A stretch of DNA of 64,000 bases. It comes from Limnomonas spitsbergensis (Eukaryota; Chlorophyta; Chlorophyceae; Chlamydomonadales). Both the position numbers and the translations under genes were made by a program. The notes below the pieces were generated by a model. That model had not been told where the DNA came from and searched no databases. It saw only the letters and a program-made list of their open reading frames with translations. The DNA is taken from NCBI GenBank assembly GCA_037349105.1, contig JAYJMM010000120.1:4282001-4346000 (forward strand), written 5' to 3'. How positions within the stretch are numbered: the stretch's first letter is position 1; each line of letters begins with the position of its first letter. Below, in pieces: positions 1 through 12,085 of the stretch.

Positions 1-75
1 TTACGGGCACAAGTCCCATGCATCAAATGTGATGCCCCGTTGGACTGTAAAAACTTCACAAACTTCACAAGCAGT
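1..75 (+). repeat. Dispersed repeat family C, copy 1
   Basis: This stretch, starting ttacgggcacaagtcccatg, recurs with substitutions at about 41473-41545 and 42122-42200. It is short and non-coding, and its class is unknown. It touches the window edge and may be longer. Confidence 0.6.
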
Positions 76-764
76 CGATACATACAGCCTCTGTGTTTCT
101 GTTACCTTACAGCAGCCAGGATTTTCCATGTAGGTTTTCAGAGTCCGTCCCAAAGGTCATCGAGATCCACTGACCCCCACGGGGAAATTAAAAGTGCTTG
201 CTCTGGTTCGTCTGTTCCCACGACCCGGGGAACTGGATCTAGTGATCTCAACACCCCCTCTTTCGTCTTTCCCACATTTGGCACACCGCTATGGACTTGT
301 CCGCTCAAATCAGGCAGCAACGTTGAGCAGGCCAGGCTGGTTGAGCAGGTAGGCTGTTGAGGGAGTCCCTGGGGCTGGGGCTTGTGCGGACTGCCATTCT
401 TGAACCAGATCTGCTGGCTCTTTCTGAGATGCCATACTCAGCCTGCATGACCTCTAGGGTCTGCATCATGAGGGAGAAGGTATGGTGTTCAGCAAACGTC
501 TTTGATGATTCTACTGCCTGGGTTCAGAAAGGGATATGGACAACAAGAGTGAGGGCATGTCAAGCAGAACACCAGCATGGCGAAAACAAACGTATGCAAT
601 AAATTAAATTGATGATGTAGCAGCCACACACCTCCAAAATCTTGTAAGAGCAGTGCACGAGAATCCAAGCGCAAGCGAAACAGGCTATCCAGGCGCACTA
701 TAACAGGTATTCCAAGCGCACTAGAAACAGGTAATCCAGGTTCACAACAAGTCGCCCTCATTAC

Positions 765-1805
765 CTGTGGCATGATTGAGCTTTCTCCAACAAGGCTTGT
801 GCCGTCATAAGGCTCCGGAGCAACGGTCGGCCGCAAGGGCAACACGCTCCGCTGCAGCTGTAGCTCCTGCAGCAGTGGCCACGGGTGCTGCTGCAGCTGC
901 TGTGGCTGCAGGTGTTGCTGTGGCCGCAGGTGTTGCTGTTGCTGTTGCTGCACCTCTTGCAGCCTCTCAGTGTCATCCATCCAGATCTCAGAAGCAGTGC
1001 TGCTCGAGCGCCTCGACCTACTGCTGCCTTCACAGCTGGTTCTCTTGCCGTTATCTTCACCGAGCTGTGGCACCCAGTTGCACTGCTGCTTCTGTCCTTG
1101 CTGTACCGCGTGGTGTCCCTGTCCTTGGGACTGCAGCTTTTTCGATGGCAGCATTTCCGTCGTGATCACGCGCTTCAAGCTTGTGCCGTCACCGCTGCTT
1201 GCAGGCATGTCGGGGACTGGCCAGGCCGTGCCTTGGTGAATCATCACCGAGGCTGGTGCATCAGGAGGAGGATATCGAGCAGTAGGGGGCTGTGCAGCAG
1301 CCCAAAGGTCTAGGTACGCAGGAGGCAGAACAGCAGCCAGCATATTTTGCTGTGCAGGGGGCAGTGCAGAAGCCCACGTGCTTTGGTGTGCAGGGGGCAG
1401 TATGGCAGCCCTGGTGTTTGCGTGTGAAGGGCGCTTCGCAGCAGCCCACATGTTTGGGTGTGCAGCGACCTGCTGGGTCTGCTGATGCTGCTGCTGATAG
1501 GTTTGCTGCTCCTGTGTGGATTGCCTGTATAAAGACGGATAGTCGCACAGATGAGGCAATAGGGACATAGTGCCGTTGGCGAAAAGGCTCGGAGATCTTT
1601 GGCGCTCGATGAACGTGGACGTCGACGCCTTCCTGTCGGAGTCAAGGTTTTGATCTTCATGACGCTTATCTGACAGAGGGGCGTCCTGAGAGGAAAACAT
1701 GTGTTGCTGCAGCTGCTGCAGAAATTGCGACTTCTGTGCTCCATCATCAGTTGCCGGAGAGGACATATCGCAGAGCTGGTATCGAGGCTGGTGCTGATGC
1801 TGCAT
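765..1805 (-). CDS. Gln-rich low-complexity protein, first visible exon
   Basis: The reading frame opens with ATG at 1805 and stays open to a good donor (CAG|GTAATG) at 765, giving 347 codons in phase 0. The product has poly-Gln blocks near both ends. In the middle are about five degenerate repeats of roughly 14 residues with the pattern PPA-x(5)-AA, followed by a Ser/Arg patch. No catalytic domain or membrane segment is visible and I recognise no family. The remaining exons should lie at lower coordinates or beyond the left edge. One candidate is a minus-strand open stretch at 138-320, but I found no splice acceptor that joins in phase. Simple codon repeats keep several frames open here, so the strand call rests on the ATG, the donor and the plausible product. 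Confidence 0.45.
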
Positions 1806-4239
1806 TTTTGTTGCGGTCTCACTTCGATGTTCTAGAATATATCGAGGAAATACTACCGGTAAGCTGCACTCTCTATTATAGGCAGAAGCTGCCCGTGAGC
1901 AAGCGTTCTACGCGTGGGCGTGCCTTACGCTGCGTTCGACGGGAAGGTCGGTTGCTGCTGCTGACCTTCGCCCCACCTCCCCGGAGTCCCGGACAGCACA
2001 CGTGGCCCACGAACCCGCATTTGCCGGAGGGCACGGTAACCGACGTTCCGCGCGCGTGATGTCGGCCAGTCCTTTAAGTGACTACGGGACATTCGATTGG
2101 CCTGGTTCGTAACTTTGATATCATAAAACTCCTCCAACATCTCTGAAGAAGTCATTTCCTTACGAATAAAGTACAAACTGTGATGCATGATACATCGAAG
2201 ATTCCGTCGGTTTCTTTTTTTTTGCTGCAGAAGAAGGGGTGGGGGGCAAAATTGAGCTAATGAACCCCATCATAAGTTGTAGAGCTGAACGAGAGCTAAA
2301 AAGATCTGGGATTCAATTTATTTTTGGCACAGGGATGCGGAAGATATGAGGTGGTAAAGTGGGGGGGGGGGATGGGGGGCATGGGGCACCTCAAATGACA
2401 AATCCAGGGGAGAAATTCACACATTTGTAGGTATCAGATTGAGTTGAGAACGATACTGCTGCATTCCCCTTGTGAAAAGCTGTCGGTTTACACCATCAAA
2501 ATATGGCATGAACTAATCATGCCTCCCTGGCATGCCATATTGGCATGGGGAAGCAGGGGGTCAGCTCCATCCACAAACACACGTTCTGATGTTACCGATA
2601 TTCTCTTTATTCGGCCCATTCTCAATCCAAGGAAACAAGTCAAATCACGCCCTGGCCGCCTTGCGATGACACCTCCCGGTAGCTGGAGGAAGGTGCAGCC
2701 GGAACAGGGGCCCACAGTAGCTAGGGATATGCTGACATTATGCAAGGTGCAGGGCTGCGGGAAGAGGGTCATACTATCAGCCAGGCGGTTACACGTCAAA
2801 GTGCGTATATTGCTGCGCCAATGTTGTGCAGCATGCGGCCTTGAGGCCAGTAGTGACGAGGTTAGCGAAATTTGCGACCTTTGAGTGTGGAGATACCGAG
2901 ATAGAGCATCAGGCTAGCGGAAACTTAACCATGTCAAAGGCTCCAGTGGCAACATGCTGGCAGTCAAGTCCCTCTGCGCCCTGTACTGCAAGATGTCATG
3001 CGGGGAAAGTTCTGTCATAAATCCATGCAGGAACAGGCTTATGGGATTAGACCCATCACGCAACTTCAAATTCTGCTGTTTGACTTGTATATTCAGGTTT
3101 GACTGGGTTCAGGAGGCACGGGTTGGCTGGTTGCAGAGGTTGGTTGTTTGCCAGGGGTAAAAAACGTTTTTGAGGAATGAAGGGAAGGATCATTTTCCTA
3201 CATACAGGTTACCTAAATCCACAAGCGGCTCCTCCAACGAAATTCCAGGGATAACCGGCTGAGTCCCATATAACTATATAAGTGGCTGGCCGGTGATAGA
3301 TGCCTGATCGCATACACCGGTATGACATATCCCTTGAACACTAAATCGCATAGCCAGCAAGGCCCTCATGAACTGGGGTGTGATCGCAGGTGATTTCCGA
3401 AGCTGGGGGGGAGCAACAAACATAGCGAGCCATGAGCCTTCGTAAGAACAACAACCTTAAACAACATCCTACACAACCCCTTCAACAATTCCTTCAGCAG
3501 AACCGTAATTGTTAAGGTGTGGGTACCCAAGTAGGCCAGGGGGTAAGTAAGAGCATTGCTTGCCTGACTTCAAGAGGGCCACGCATAAGGCCTTAATCGT
3601 AGTGAGGACGTTCTCCCAGTGCCAACCCTTAGCCACGAGATGGTGGTGGCCATGTACCCACGAGCGAGCCGCAGTTGTGGTGTAAATATTGCCGTGCTAG
3701 CACAGAGGCATTTTTTATCAGCCACAACTAGCATCCGGGCATATAGGCGGCAGCCACTGCAGGTCCTAGTCGATGCTAATGACTACTGCTATCAGAAGTA
3801 TGGACTTGCATGGGAAGATACGGTACCTGTTGTCTTGCAGACCAAGCACTCCCTCAAATTCAGCGTGGGTATCAGGCAGTCGTAAGCCTTCTTGCCCATG
3901 GACAACCCTGGGTGCATGGCTAGCCGCATCAAACATGTGACAAATCGTGCCCCACTTGGACGTATGCGACTTGATGGCCAGCATCGGAAACGCATGTTCT
4001 TGAATACCATGCATGCTTGCACAGGTTTCACGACCCCGGCTGTCATGACCCTGTCTGAGGTTGTGCGTGCGAGCTGATCCTGCCTAACCCCCACTACAGC
4101 CACACCTTCGTTGGTCTATTTGGTCCCTCAGCAGTGCAGATGCTTGTTCTGACCCTGCCTGACAGCTGGATTTTCAAGCAGCCTACAGAGTTCTTGGTCG
4201 CCCAACCGCGACGTATCTCTGCTACGGAGGTTCTCAACC
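1806..4239. other. Region without a supportable gene
   Basis: I see only short open frames with no consistent splice structure. The stretch holds a poly-G run near 2363 and one TACCGGTA palindrome at 1853. Minus-strand frames around 3790-4100 look weakly protein-like but could not be tied to a gene. Confidence 0.4.
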
Positions 4240-5178
4240 GACCTGCTGCTCGGTGTCGTCCAGCATCTGCTCAAAAAGCTCGCACTCTTCCGTTGTCTCT
4301 TACGGGTCGACTGCTGCCTCGTCGGAGCGGCTCATCGCCTCGTGGCGGGCCACTCCGGTGGCCTGTTGTACGGGTCGCTCTACGTGTGGAAGGGGAATGT
4401 TTGTTCAGTAAGGTCGCAAAGTAGGCCACATCAAGTAGGCACAGCGAAATTAGATTTCAGACCAGACATCGTGAAGTGTGCGAGGGACTGACCTTGACAC
4501 ACTCAAAGCACGTCTCGCGAGCAGTCATGTTTTGGGGGTTCTCCAGCATGCTGCGTGCAAAGTGGTAGGAAAAGTTGCGGAAACAAAGTGGCAGGAATGA
4601 GGTAGCATGAGGTTTGGGGGGAGGGGTGGGCCTGGTCTGGTGAGGTGTAGGTTGTTTATGGGCTGGTAGGATGGAGGGAAGACGGGTGGGACAAATAGGG
4701 ATGATAGGTGGGCAGACTGAGGGGTAGGCTAAAAGTGGGACCAGGGGTGTGATAAAGGGTGAGATCAGGGGTGGGCTGAGGCTGGGTGGGCTGACGATGG
4801 GTCGCCAAAAGGTCCAATTGCCCCAAGTCGGAGCCTACCAGTTGAGGCAGGGCCATGCGTTGGTATAATTGGAGTTGGAGACGCAAGCGGCGCAACTCTT
4901 GGGAGCTTCGACAGTCCCGTTGAATCCAGGAGGCTCCTCCACTGAAGTGGGGGGAAGAGGGAATATAGAGAGGGTGTGCCAGGGCCTAGGGGTGGTGAAA
5001 CACTTAAGAGAGACCACTTTACTGGCCATACTGGTTGCGGCATATGTGCTGAGCTGCACTTACCATAGCCGGTGACATTTGAAGTAGGCGGGCTTCTGGC
5101 AGTAATCAGAGCACGCGTAGATCTTGGACAGGTTGGGGATGCTGGTGGCAGCGGCGCCTATCGAACAAGCTTGGCAGT
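4240..5178 (-). CDS. Possible MYND-like zinc-finger gene, partial model
   Basis: A clear internal exon lies at 5064-5178, with acceptor CTGCAG and donor GTAAGTG. It encodes a Cys/His-rich stretch that begins CQAC and ends YACSDYCQKPAYFKCHRL. This resembles the second half of a MYND zinc finger, but the usual second Cys pair is missing. A following exon starting near 4955 joins in phase and gives a basic helical stretch with RRLRLQLQLYQRMALPQL. Further minus-strand coding-like pieces lie at 4495-4560 (ending ETCFECVK before GTCAGT) and 4250-4400. The last contains an in-frame TAA, so the locus may be a pseudogene or my model may be wrong. A weak copy of the first exon start sits near 5471-5510. 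Function is not assigned. Confidence 0.33.
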
Positions 5179-5689
5179 CTGCAGGCAGGAGGACGCCAGC
5201 GGGAACCCTAGGTGGATGGGGTCAGCCAGGTTATGGAATATTGAGGTGAGTGGCAGCCATGGACATCTTTGTCTTGGGCATGCTGGTAACTCCCTCAGGT
5301 GCCATCCATGATGTCAGCATGGATCAGGTATTCAGGTGTAGCAGCTCATTGCCACTCAGGCATGGAAGTGAGTTAGCACTGGGAAGCAGGAGGACTTGAG
5401 CATTCATATCCCTTCGGTGAGTTTCGGGCGGTTCAGCACGCATTTGTGACTCTGGTTCAATCAAGGGGAGCGGTGGCAATGGCGCAGGCTTGGCAGTCAT
5501 AGGCAGAAGAGCCTCTTCATGTGCCCTACCAAGCCATGTTGCTCGGGCCACCGGCCACCATGCACCCCCCACATAATCGAGGGGACAACCTGTTTGCTTG
5601 GTATGCATGGGTAGTAGCAGTGGGCACAAAGTAAGCCATGGGTGTCACTCACGTTCCGTTGGCAGTGCCGTTGCACACTGTGTTCCAAG

Positions 5690-5760
5690 GATCCCTCATC
5701 CTCTGGGTATGGATGCCACCAGCGTTATACCACTGGACCATTCTCCCCTGTCTACTTCTA
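5690..5760 (-). repeat. SINE-like fragment with tRNA A-box-like motif
   Basis: On the minus strand this contains TGGTCCAGTGGTATAA, which fits the pol III A-box consensus. The same block begins the longer composite element at 37905-38166. No intact B box or tRNA fold is visible, so it is not called as a tRNA gene. Confidence 0.45.
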
Positions 5761-5814
5761 GTTGATCATCACTGTTTTCGACGGGCATTCTTCCATTTGC
5801 ATGAGTTGCTTTAC

Positions 5815-5975
5815 TCTTTAGTAAGGCGCCCACGCGGCCGAGCCTTATTTAATGAGGGCCCAGAGGTGTAACATCATTGACTTAAGTTGCTGAACTCTTT
5901 AGTTAGGCGCCCATGCGGCCGAGCCTTATTTGAGCAGGGCCCAGAGGTGTAACGTCATTGACATAAGTTGCTGAA
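5815..5975 (+). repeat. Two tandem LINE-tail (family B) fragments
   Basis: Two adjacent copies read roughly aggcgcccatgcggccgagc, then gggcccagaggtgtaac, then cattgac. The same sequence closes the 3' end of the longer LINE-like fragment at 28200-28812, so these look like heavily 5'-truncated insertions or a tandem duplicate of one. Confidence 0.6.
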
Positions 5976-6434
5976 CATAAATAAAAATGCGAAAGATACA
6001 AGGACGACACCAGCGGTCAACATACCATATCACTATCATGCACAAGGGCGATAAAGCATGCAGGGAAATGAAAACGTGTCAGTAGGAGGCGCACCTGAGG
6101 GCCATTTCAATCATACCAGTAGGTCATAAATAAATTATTCAGTCCGCAAGCACTCGGTATTCATGGCAAAATACCGTTCTCAGGCCATACGGGCAAATCC
6201 ATGTCAAGGACGCAACACGGAAAGCATCGCGTTTTAAATCCTGCAAGATAAGAAAAGCCATTTTGCTGACCCTGCTTCGTCACGTGCTGTCAGAGCTTCT
6301 GCTTCAAGTGACAGTCCGTGAGCGTTCATTAGGCTGACACAGCATTTTTGAACAAGTCCGAGAGACTTCTGAACAATGCTGGTAGTCAAGAGAAAGTGCA
6401 AAATGCGAAGACGAGTTTGAAAACCAGATCATCA

Positions 6435-9150
6435 TCATTCCTCTTCATCGCTTGACGAGAGGAAGCCGTCTGATTCCTCTTCCACGGCTTCTTTGATTGC
6501 ATTGCCATCCCCACATCCCTTTCGCCCTGAATTTCTACCCAGGACGTCCTCATCCCGCGCAAAACGCTGTACGTGCTCTGTGCAGGGAGCACAAAATTCG
6601 CAGTCAGCACATCAGCCATGAAAACACTGCACATGCTCTGTTTGTGTAGGGATCTCAGAATTCGCAATCAGCCCATCTGCCATGAAAACGCTGCAGACGC
6701 TCTGTGTGTGTGCATCACGCCATCACAGTAAATCACAGCATTCACAGTCAGCCTGTTAACCTTCGATTTCTGCTTGAATGCTCGACGGCAGACCCTGGTT
6801 CGTCCAGCACTTAGTTGAACGTGTCACACCTTGGAAATCAGACGATTAGAGGTCAACAAAAACAGGGATACTGTAATCATCCGTGCCAGTAATGCCACTG
6901 TTCATTTCAGCGCGCTGTAGCTGCACTTCAGCTACATCACTGCCTACAGCCGGATGGACCTGGAGCAGCCTAGTTTATTTAGGGTTAAGGTTTTGAACCC
7001 TGAACCCTAACCCAGACTGCTTGGGCAACCGGATATAGGCCAGTCAACTGTTTGGTCCCAGTTGACCCAGTGGTGGCCGCCCGGCTGTACAACGCGCACT
7101 TAAGGAAAACTACTCCATGCAAAGAAGGAAATAATGAAATCAACGTTCCATGCAATATCAATCATTTCCAGAACACAGAAAGGCTACACAATGGAACATA
7201 TCATTATTCCTAGCTAAATAAGATAAGCAACTGGTGATAAAGCGAACCATGCTCAGGACTGCAGAACATGTTCACAGCTCATGTAATGCAGAGGACTGCA
7301 TAACATGCTCATAGCAATGCTCACAGCTCATGTAATGCAGAGGACTGCATAACATGCTCATAGCAATGCTCACAGCTCATGTAATGCAGAGGCCTGCGTA
7401 ACATGCTCACAGCCATGCTCACAGCTCATGTCATGCATAGGACTGCATAACATGCTCATAGCAATGCTCACAGCTCATGTAATGCAGAGGCCTGCGTAAC
7501 ATGCTCACAGCCATGCTCACATCTCATGTAATGCAGAGGACTGCATAACATACTCACAGCAATGCCTACAGCTCATGTAATACAGAGGACTGCGTAACAT
7601 GCTCACAGCAATGCTCACAGCTCATGTAATGCATAGGACTGCGTAACATGCTCACAGCAATGCTTACAGCTCATGTAATGCAGAGGACTGCGTAACATGC
7701 TCACAGCCATGCTCACATCTCATGTAATGCAGAGGACTGCATAACATGCTCACTGCAATGCTCACAGCTCATGTAATGCAGAGGACTGAATAACATGCTC
7801 ACAGCAATACTCACAGCTCATGTAATGCAGAGGACTGCGTAACATGCTCATAGCAATGCTTACAGCTCATGTAATGCAGAGGACTGCGTAACATGCTCAC
7901 AGCAATGCTCACAGCTCATGTAATGCAGAGGACTGCGTAACATGCTCACAGCAATGCTTACAGCACACGTAATGCAGAGGACTGCATAACATGCGCATAG
8001 CAATGCTCACTGCTAATGTAATGCAGAGGACTGCATAACATGCTCACAGCAATGCTCACAGCTCATGTAATGCAGAGGACTGCGTTACATGCTCATAGCA
8101 ATGCTCACAGCTCATGTAATGCAGAGGACTGCGTAACATGCTCACAGCCATGCTCACAGCTCATGTCATGCATAGGACTGCATAAAATGCTCACAGCAAT
8201 GCTCACAGCTATGTTATGCATAGGACTGCGTAATATGTTCATAGCTAATATAAATGCATGGATATCGGGAAGCCAGCATGGCCACACACTAAAATGCCCA
8301 CCTTTTACTCTTTGGTTGTATGACAGAGGTTCCCTCATGAGCAGAGATGCAGCCTCTCCATTGAGTGGATCAGAAGGGTTGGGATACAGCAGTAGCTGAG
8401 GGAGGAACACCTCAAACACGTTGACGAGGTCTGGGGGCAGTGGGCAGGGCAGGGGGGGAACAGGACAATCAGGTTCAGGGTCAGGGATTGCTGGAGATTT
8501 AAAATTATCACAAAACCGGTACAGCATTCAGGGTGATCAAGACGTCCTTCCTAATTAGGCATGGCAGGGCCATGTCATGCAAGAGAGTTTGATGAGACTC
8601 ACCAAACATGGGGCTCCACGCCTGGTTGATAACATCGAGGCAAACAGATCCAGCGCTGCATCAGGAGGTAAGATCAGCTCATGACTAAAACAAAAACAGG
8701 TTGTATGGCCAAGACAAAACCCGGTGGCATAGGCAAAACAATACCAGGTTGCATGGCACTTACGTTTCATCCACATTCGGGTGGAATATCCGGTTCACAA
8801 AACCTATTGAGGGTGATTTGTAGGGATAGGCCTCAGGCAGCTCCACGTGTACCTTCCAGACGCCTCCTTCGTATGGACCTGGAGCATTCGAATAGCGCTG
8901 GTTACGTGACGATACACTGGTATTCTGCGTTTCCCATGTGACTCACTGTCCTTCGGCCCATGAAAGATGACGTAGAAGTCCGATGTGTTATCGTCAACCA
9001 AATCTACCTTCCAGTCAGACATCATCCTGCAAGCAAACAAAGGGACAGCAATAAAACCCTAGATATTATTCGCCATGTCCTTGCTGATAGCTCCATTAGC
9101 ACGCACAGCTTCATGACATCCATATCCCGACGCTTGGATGGGCTCGTCAT
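6435..9150 (-). CDS. UBE2H: Ubiquitin-conjugating enzyme E2, UBE2H type
   Basis: This is an E2 enzyme that takes ubiquitin from E1 as a thioester and passes it on with an E3. Six exons join in phase: 9150-9107, 9026-8947, 8878-8764, 8655-8603, 8430-8302 and 6577-6435, giving 187 residues; human UBE2H has 183. The start [15 protein letters not shown] matches the plant UBC4/5/6 N terminus. The catalytic Cys is residue 85 in SVCLDVINQ, after the HPN motif at 74-76. The insert [20 protein letters not shown] is diagnostic of UBE2H, and the C-terminal tail is acidic ([12 protein letters not shown]). Intron 5 is 1.7 kb and holds a 49-bp minisatellite and a family A element. The gene starts 283 bp from a divergent (+) gene and probably shares its promoter. 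Confidence 0.93.
6916..7110 (+). repeat. Family A dispersed element, UBE2H intron 5
   Basis: It has the family hallmarks: a cttcagctacatcac start, a gcc-rich core and an end near gcgcacttaagg. A short telomere-like run (tttagggttaagg and ccctgaaccctaaccc) interrupts it at about 6977-7013. Confidence 0.6.
7252..8245. repeat. 49-bp minisatellite, about 20 copies
   Basis: Tandem units of 49 bp contain tgctcacagcaatgctcaca and gtaatgcagaggactgc. The period was measured from unit starts at 7302 and 7351. Units differ by scattered substitutions. The array fills most of UBE2H intron 5. Apparent open frames over it are by-products of the repeat. Confidence 0.95.
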
Positions 9151-9433
9151 GCTGCTTTATCTACTTTGCCGAGGGAGTGAGGGGATGAATAACTTGGGGT
9201 TTGTAAAGTAGGTGCTGATAGTGGGCCGCCAGTCTTACTGCTTCATGAATAGATATACCAGTGAAGGATGCTATATTATGATCAATTGAATGCCTGCTGA
9301 GAATGCAGTCTGCTGCATAATCGTACTCGCATGTGATCGTACCAGAATCGTACCAATACTCATACTCTCATACTCAAACCCTCCGTACTCAAACGGCAAT
9401 AACAAACTCAGCACAGCCGTGCCTGTTTTACAA
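9151..9433. promoter_or_regulatory. Divergent promoter region, UBE2H and (+) gene
   Basis: These 283 bp separate two ATGs pointing away from each other. The region must contain both 5' UTRs and probably a shared promoter. No TATA box or known element is convincing by eye. Confidence 0.5.
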
Positions 9434-10189
9434 ATGGCGACTTTAATAGTAAGGACGGATGGAGGTGGCGAAGGAGATGGTGAGGGAGAAACAGATCGAA
9501 GCGTAAGTCTCGGATGTGCGTTTCATCTGCCCAGAGACCGCCACTTCACCATCTCAATTCCAACCCGCGACACAGCTCTTATTTGCATTCACTCTGGACG
9601 CAACGAGTGGAGCGGCGCCGAAAGCAAGCACGACAGCACTGAAGGGGTTGGGACTGGCTGTGCGGGGTGCACTAGAGAGCATTTGTGGAGAGAAGGTGAG
9701 GCATAGCATGGCATGGCGTGGCATGCTTCAAATTTGCTGTCTCGGCTCATGCCTCGAAGAAAAGTAACACCACCTGCCCCAATCACACCATGTGCAGACA
9801 CGTATCCTGCGTCTGCATCAGCATGCGCATGGCGACATTGTCCTAGCCTTCGCCCACCTTCAGGTAAAAAACGCAAAACACAGCCCCTTGAATTAATTTA
9901 CATTGATATCACAGCACTGTCCTCATTGGGATAAATTCTTGGACCAGCCTTCAAAAGTTTGCAATGCTTCATGTCTGGTGATTCCCTCTCAAGCCTGGGC
10001 CTGTCAGCTTTCCTTGTCCAACTCACATGTGCGGTACATGGCCGGGCCAGGTCTGCATGGTGGTATTGGCCCTGCCAGGCTGGATGCCCGACCCCTTGGC
10101 TGGAGGCCTCGTACTGCAGCTGGCTCAGAGCATGGTCCTGTTGGCCGGGCCATCGACAGCGTGGACAGAGCAGTACCAGGAGCCTGAGG
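9434..10189 (+). CDS. Unknown multi-exon gene, N-terminal exons
   Basis: Exon 1 (9434-9502) starts ATG, encodes MATLIVRTDGGGEGDGEGE and ends at a strong donor GTAAGT. Exon 2 (9537-9695) and exon 3 (9798-9863) follow with CAGAG and GTGCAG acceptors and GTGAGG and GTAAAA donors, all in phase 0. A likely exon 4 (10051-10189) encodes a hydrophobic stretch including VCMVVLALPGWMPDPLAGG and ends at GTGAGG in phase 1. The tone (LLFAFTLDAT, DIVLAFAHLQ) recalls longin/roadblock-type proteins of vesicle-trafficking complexes, but that is impression only. Later exons are not resolved; the coding stretches at 12-16 kb on the same strand may belong to this gene. Confidence 0.55.
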
Positions 10190-10215
10190 GTGAGGCTGAA
10201 CACAATCATACTGCT

Positions 10216-10556
10216 GGGAGGTCAGTCTGAAGCCTGATGCTGCATGAGGCTGAATGTAGGCATATTGCAGGGCAGATCAGTCTGAAGCCTGATGCTGCAT
10301 GAGGCTGAATGTAGGCATATTGCTGGGCAGATCAGTCTGAAGCCTGATGCTGCATGAGGCTGAATGTACGCTTATTGCTGGGCAGATCAGTCTGAAGCCT
10401 GATGCTGCATGAGGCTGAATGTAGGCATATTGCTGGGCAGATCAGTCTGAAGCCTGATGCTGCATGAGGCTGAATGTAGGCATATTGCTGGGCAGATCAG
10501 TCTGAAGCCTGATGCTGCATGAGGCTGAATGTAGGCATATTGCTGGGCAGATCAGT
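10216..10556. repeat. 55-bp minisatellite, about 6 copies
   Basis: Near-identical 55-bp units begin ggcagatcagtctgaagcct; starts at 10271 and 10326 give the period. Copies are far more alike than those of the 49-bp array, so expansion is probably recent. Confidence 0.95.
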
Positions 10557-10689
10557 CTTAAACATGTTACTGTAATCTGCTAAAATCTGAGGCAATCATG
10601 ATGCCTCTGATAGGATTCCTCTGTTTTCATCACGTACTCATTCATGGAGCCAGGGCTGGAACCAGTGTTTGTTCTTTGTTCGTGGCCTA

Positions 10690-10820
10690 GCTCCCTCTCA
10701 GCTCCCTCTCGGCTACCTACCGGCCTCTGGCAGGAGGCGTCATGCATGGCCTACCATGCTCTGCTTGGGCCGCCTGGCACCTGCCACAGGCTGGTCCAGG
10801 TTTGATCCCAATCGGGCTTT
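10690..10820 (+). repeat. Family A dispersed element
   Basis: It contains the core gcttgggccgcctggcacct and the ggctggtccaggtttgatcc segment; the 3' end is missing or diverged. Confidence 0.5.
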
Positions 10821-11289
10821 TTGCAGTCGAGTGGCGGCCTGCAAGGGTTTAGGGTTTAGCCCCAGTTAAAGCCCGCCGCCGAAGGCCAAAGGTGGCCTCA
10901 CAGCCGGAAAAATAAGCATTGGCTTCAACATTAAATCTTCAACCTGGTCATCCCTGTTGGATAGTGCATCGCAGCAGACAGGCAATCTTTCAAAGCACTC
11001 CGGGTCCTTGATCTCCTCGTCAAAAAAATGGTTGTAACTCCTGGATCAAAGGGCTGGAATATTAGGCCACTCGACCTGTTTGGATAGCACCCCTCCTGGC
11101 CTGAGGGTGCATCGCAGCTGACTGGCACTCTCCCACCCGTACCGTTTCGTGGATATTCTTTTTTGTATCTCTTTGCCCTGATTGCAGCAAGGAGTGGGTC
11201 AACGTATGCCAGATTGAAGGGCCATTTCCAGGTGCGTCGATAATTCCGAGATACAACTTCTCGAAGGCGTCAGCTGCTGATTTGGATTC

Positions 11290-11450
11290 AGGTTAACGCT
11301 TCGTGCGTGCCAGAGCATCTTCGGGGGGGTCGCTGGGTAGCCTCGATTGGGCCAACCCGGACCTTTGATTGACCAGCCTACGGCCAGCGGCCCCAGCAAC
11401 AGGCTCGCTGCACCAGACCCCCTCATCTGCAGGCTGTGATGTAGCTGGAT
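11290..11450 (-). repeat. Family A dispersed element, reverse orientation
   Basis: It reads as the reverse complement of the family, ending in gctgtgatgtagctg, with the core accagcctacggccagcggc. Confidence 0.6.
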
Positions 11451-12085
11451 TTCAACTCAGGCGCTCTGGAATAATGAACAGGGAGTCAACCAGGCTTCTC
11501 TCTATAGCAAGAACACAGTTTGTTAGCTAAATCCTGCCAGCTTGTCTATCAGTATGATAGCATGCTTTTGTTTATGCCCACCAGCTTGCCAACCAATGGG
11601 ATGACCGCCTCCTATACTGACCTCCTGCCCCAACCTAAAATTTGTAGGAGCTCTTCCATCGACTCAGTGACGGCATTCTCAAGCAGCTTACGGGACCCGG
11701 GTGGATCAAGGGCCTTCCTTCCTGTGTCATTGAGGTACGTGCACGCTAAGGGGGGCCCCGACGCAGGCGCGATTTCGTAGCTGGTCATAGCTCGTGAAGT
11801 CACGAGGGCTCAAGATCTGCTCTTAGCTTGTGAGTGCCGACCTCTCTCCAAGATTTTTTTCTCAGTGAGAAATTCTCACTGACTGAGCCTCATGCCCTTT
11901 CCCTGATGTGCTGCAAATCTGCAATCAGCTGTTGTGTTGAAGGCTCATTGGTTATCATTCAATAGGGTTCAGGCCACTGCAGGGTTGTGTGTTCAGGGTT
12001 TATGATTGGTCACCTGACCTTCAGCCGCCTGCCTCACCCCGCCTGCCTCGCGCTGTTTTGGCAGCCCGGGGTTTTGTTCCTGCAG

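Larger units (their letters stand above)
10557..12085. other. Repeat-rich stretch without a resolved gene
   Basis: Two family A copies are visible, at 10690-10820 and 11290-11450. The rest may be intron of a (+) gene, but no exon could be supported. Confidence 0.4.

Noticed and set aside
776..1313. Plus-strand open frames rich in Ala, Val and Leu opposite the Gln-rich exon
   Set aside because: CAG/CTG codon repeats open several frames; only the minus frame has an ATG, a donor and a plausible mixed composition.
6527..6538. A 12-bp intron near the end of UBE2H
   Set aside because: Splice-like GT and AG flank it, but it is too short for a spliceosomal intron and is in frame, so it is read as coding.
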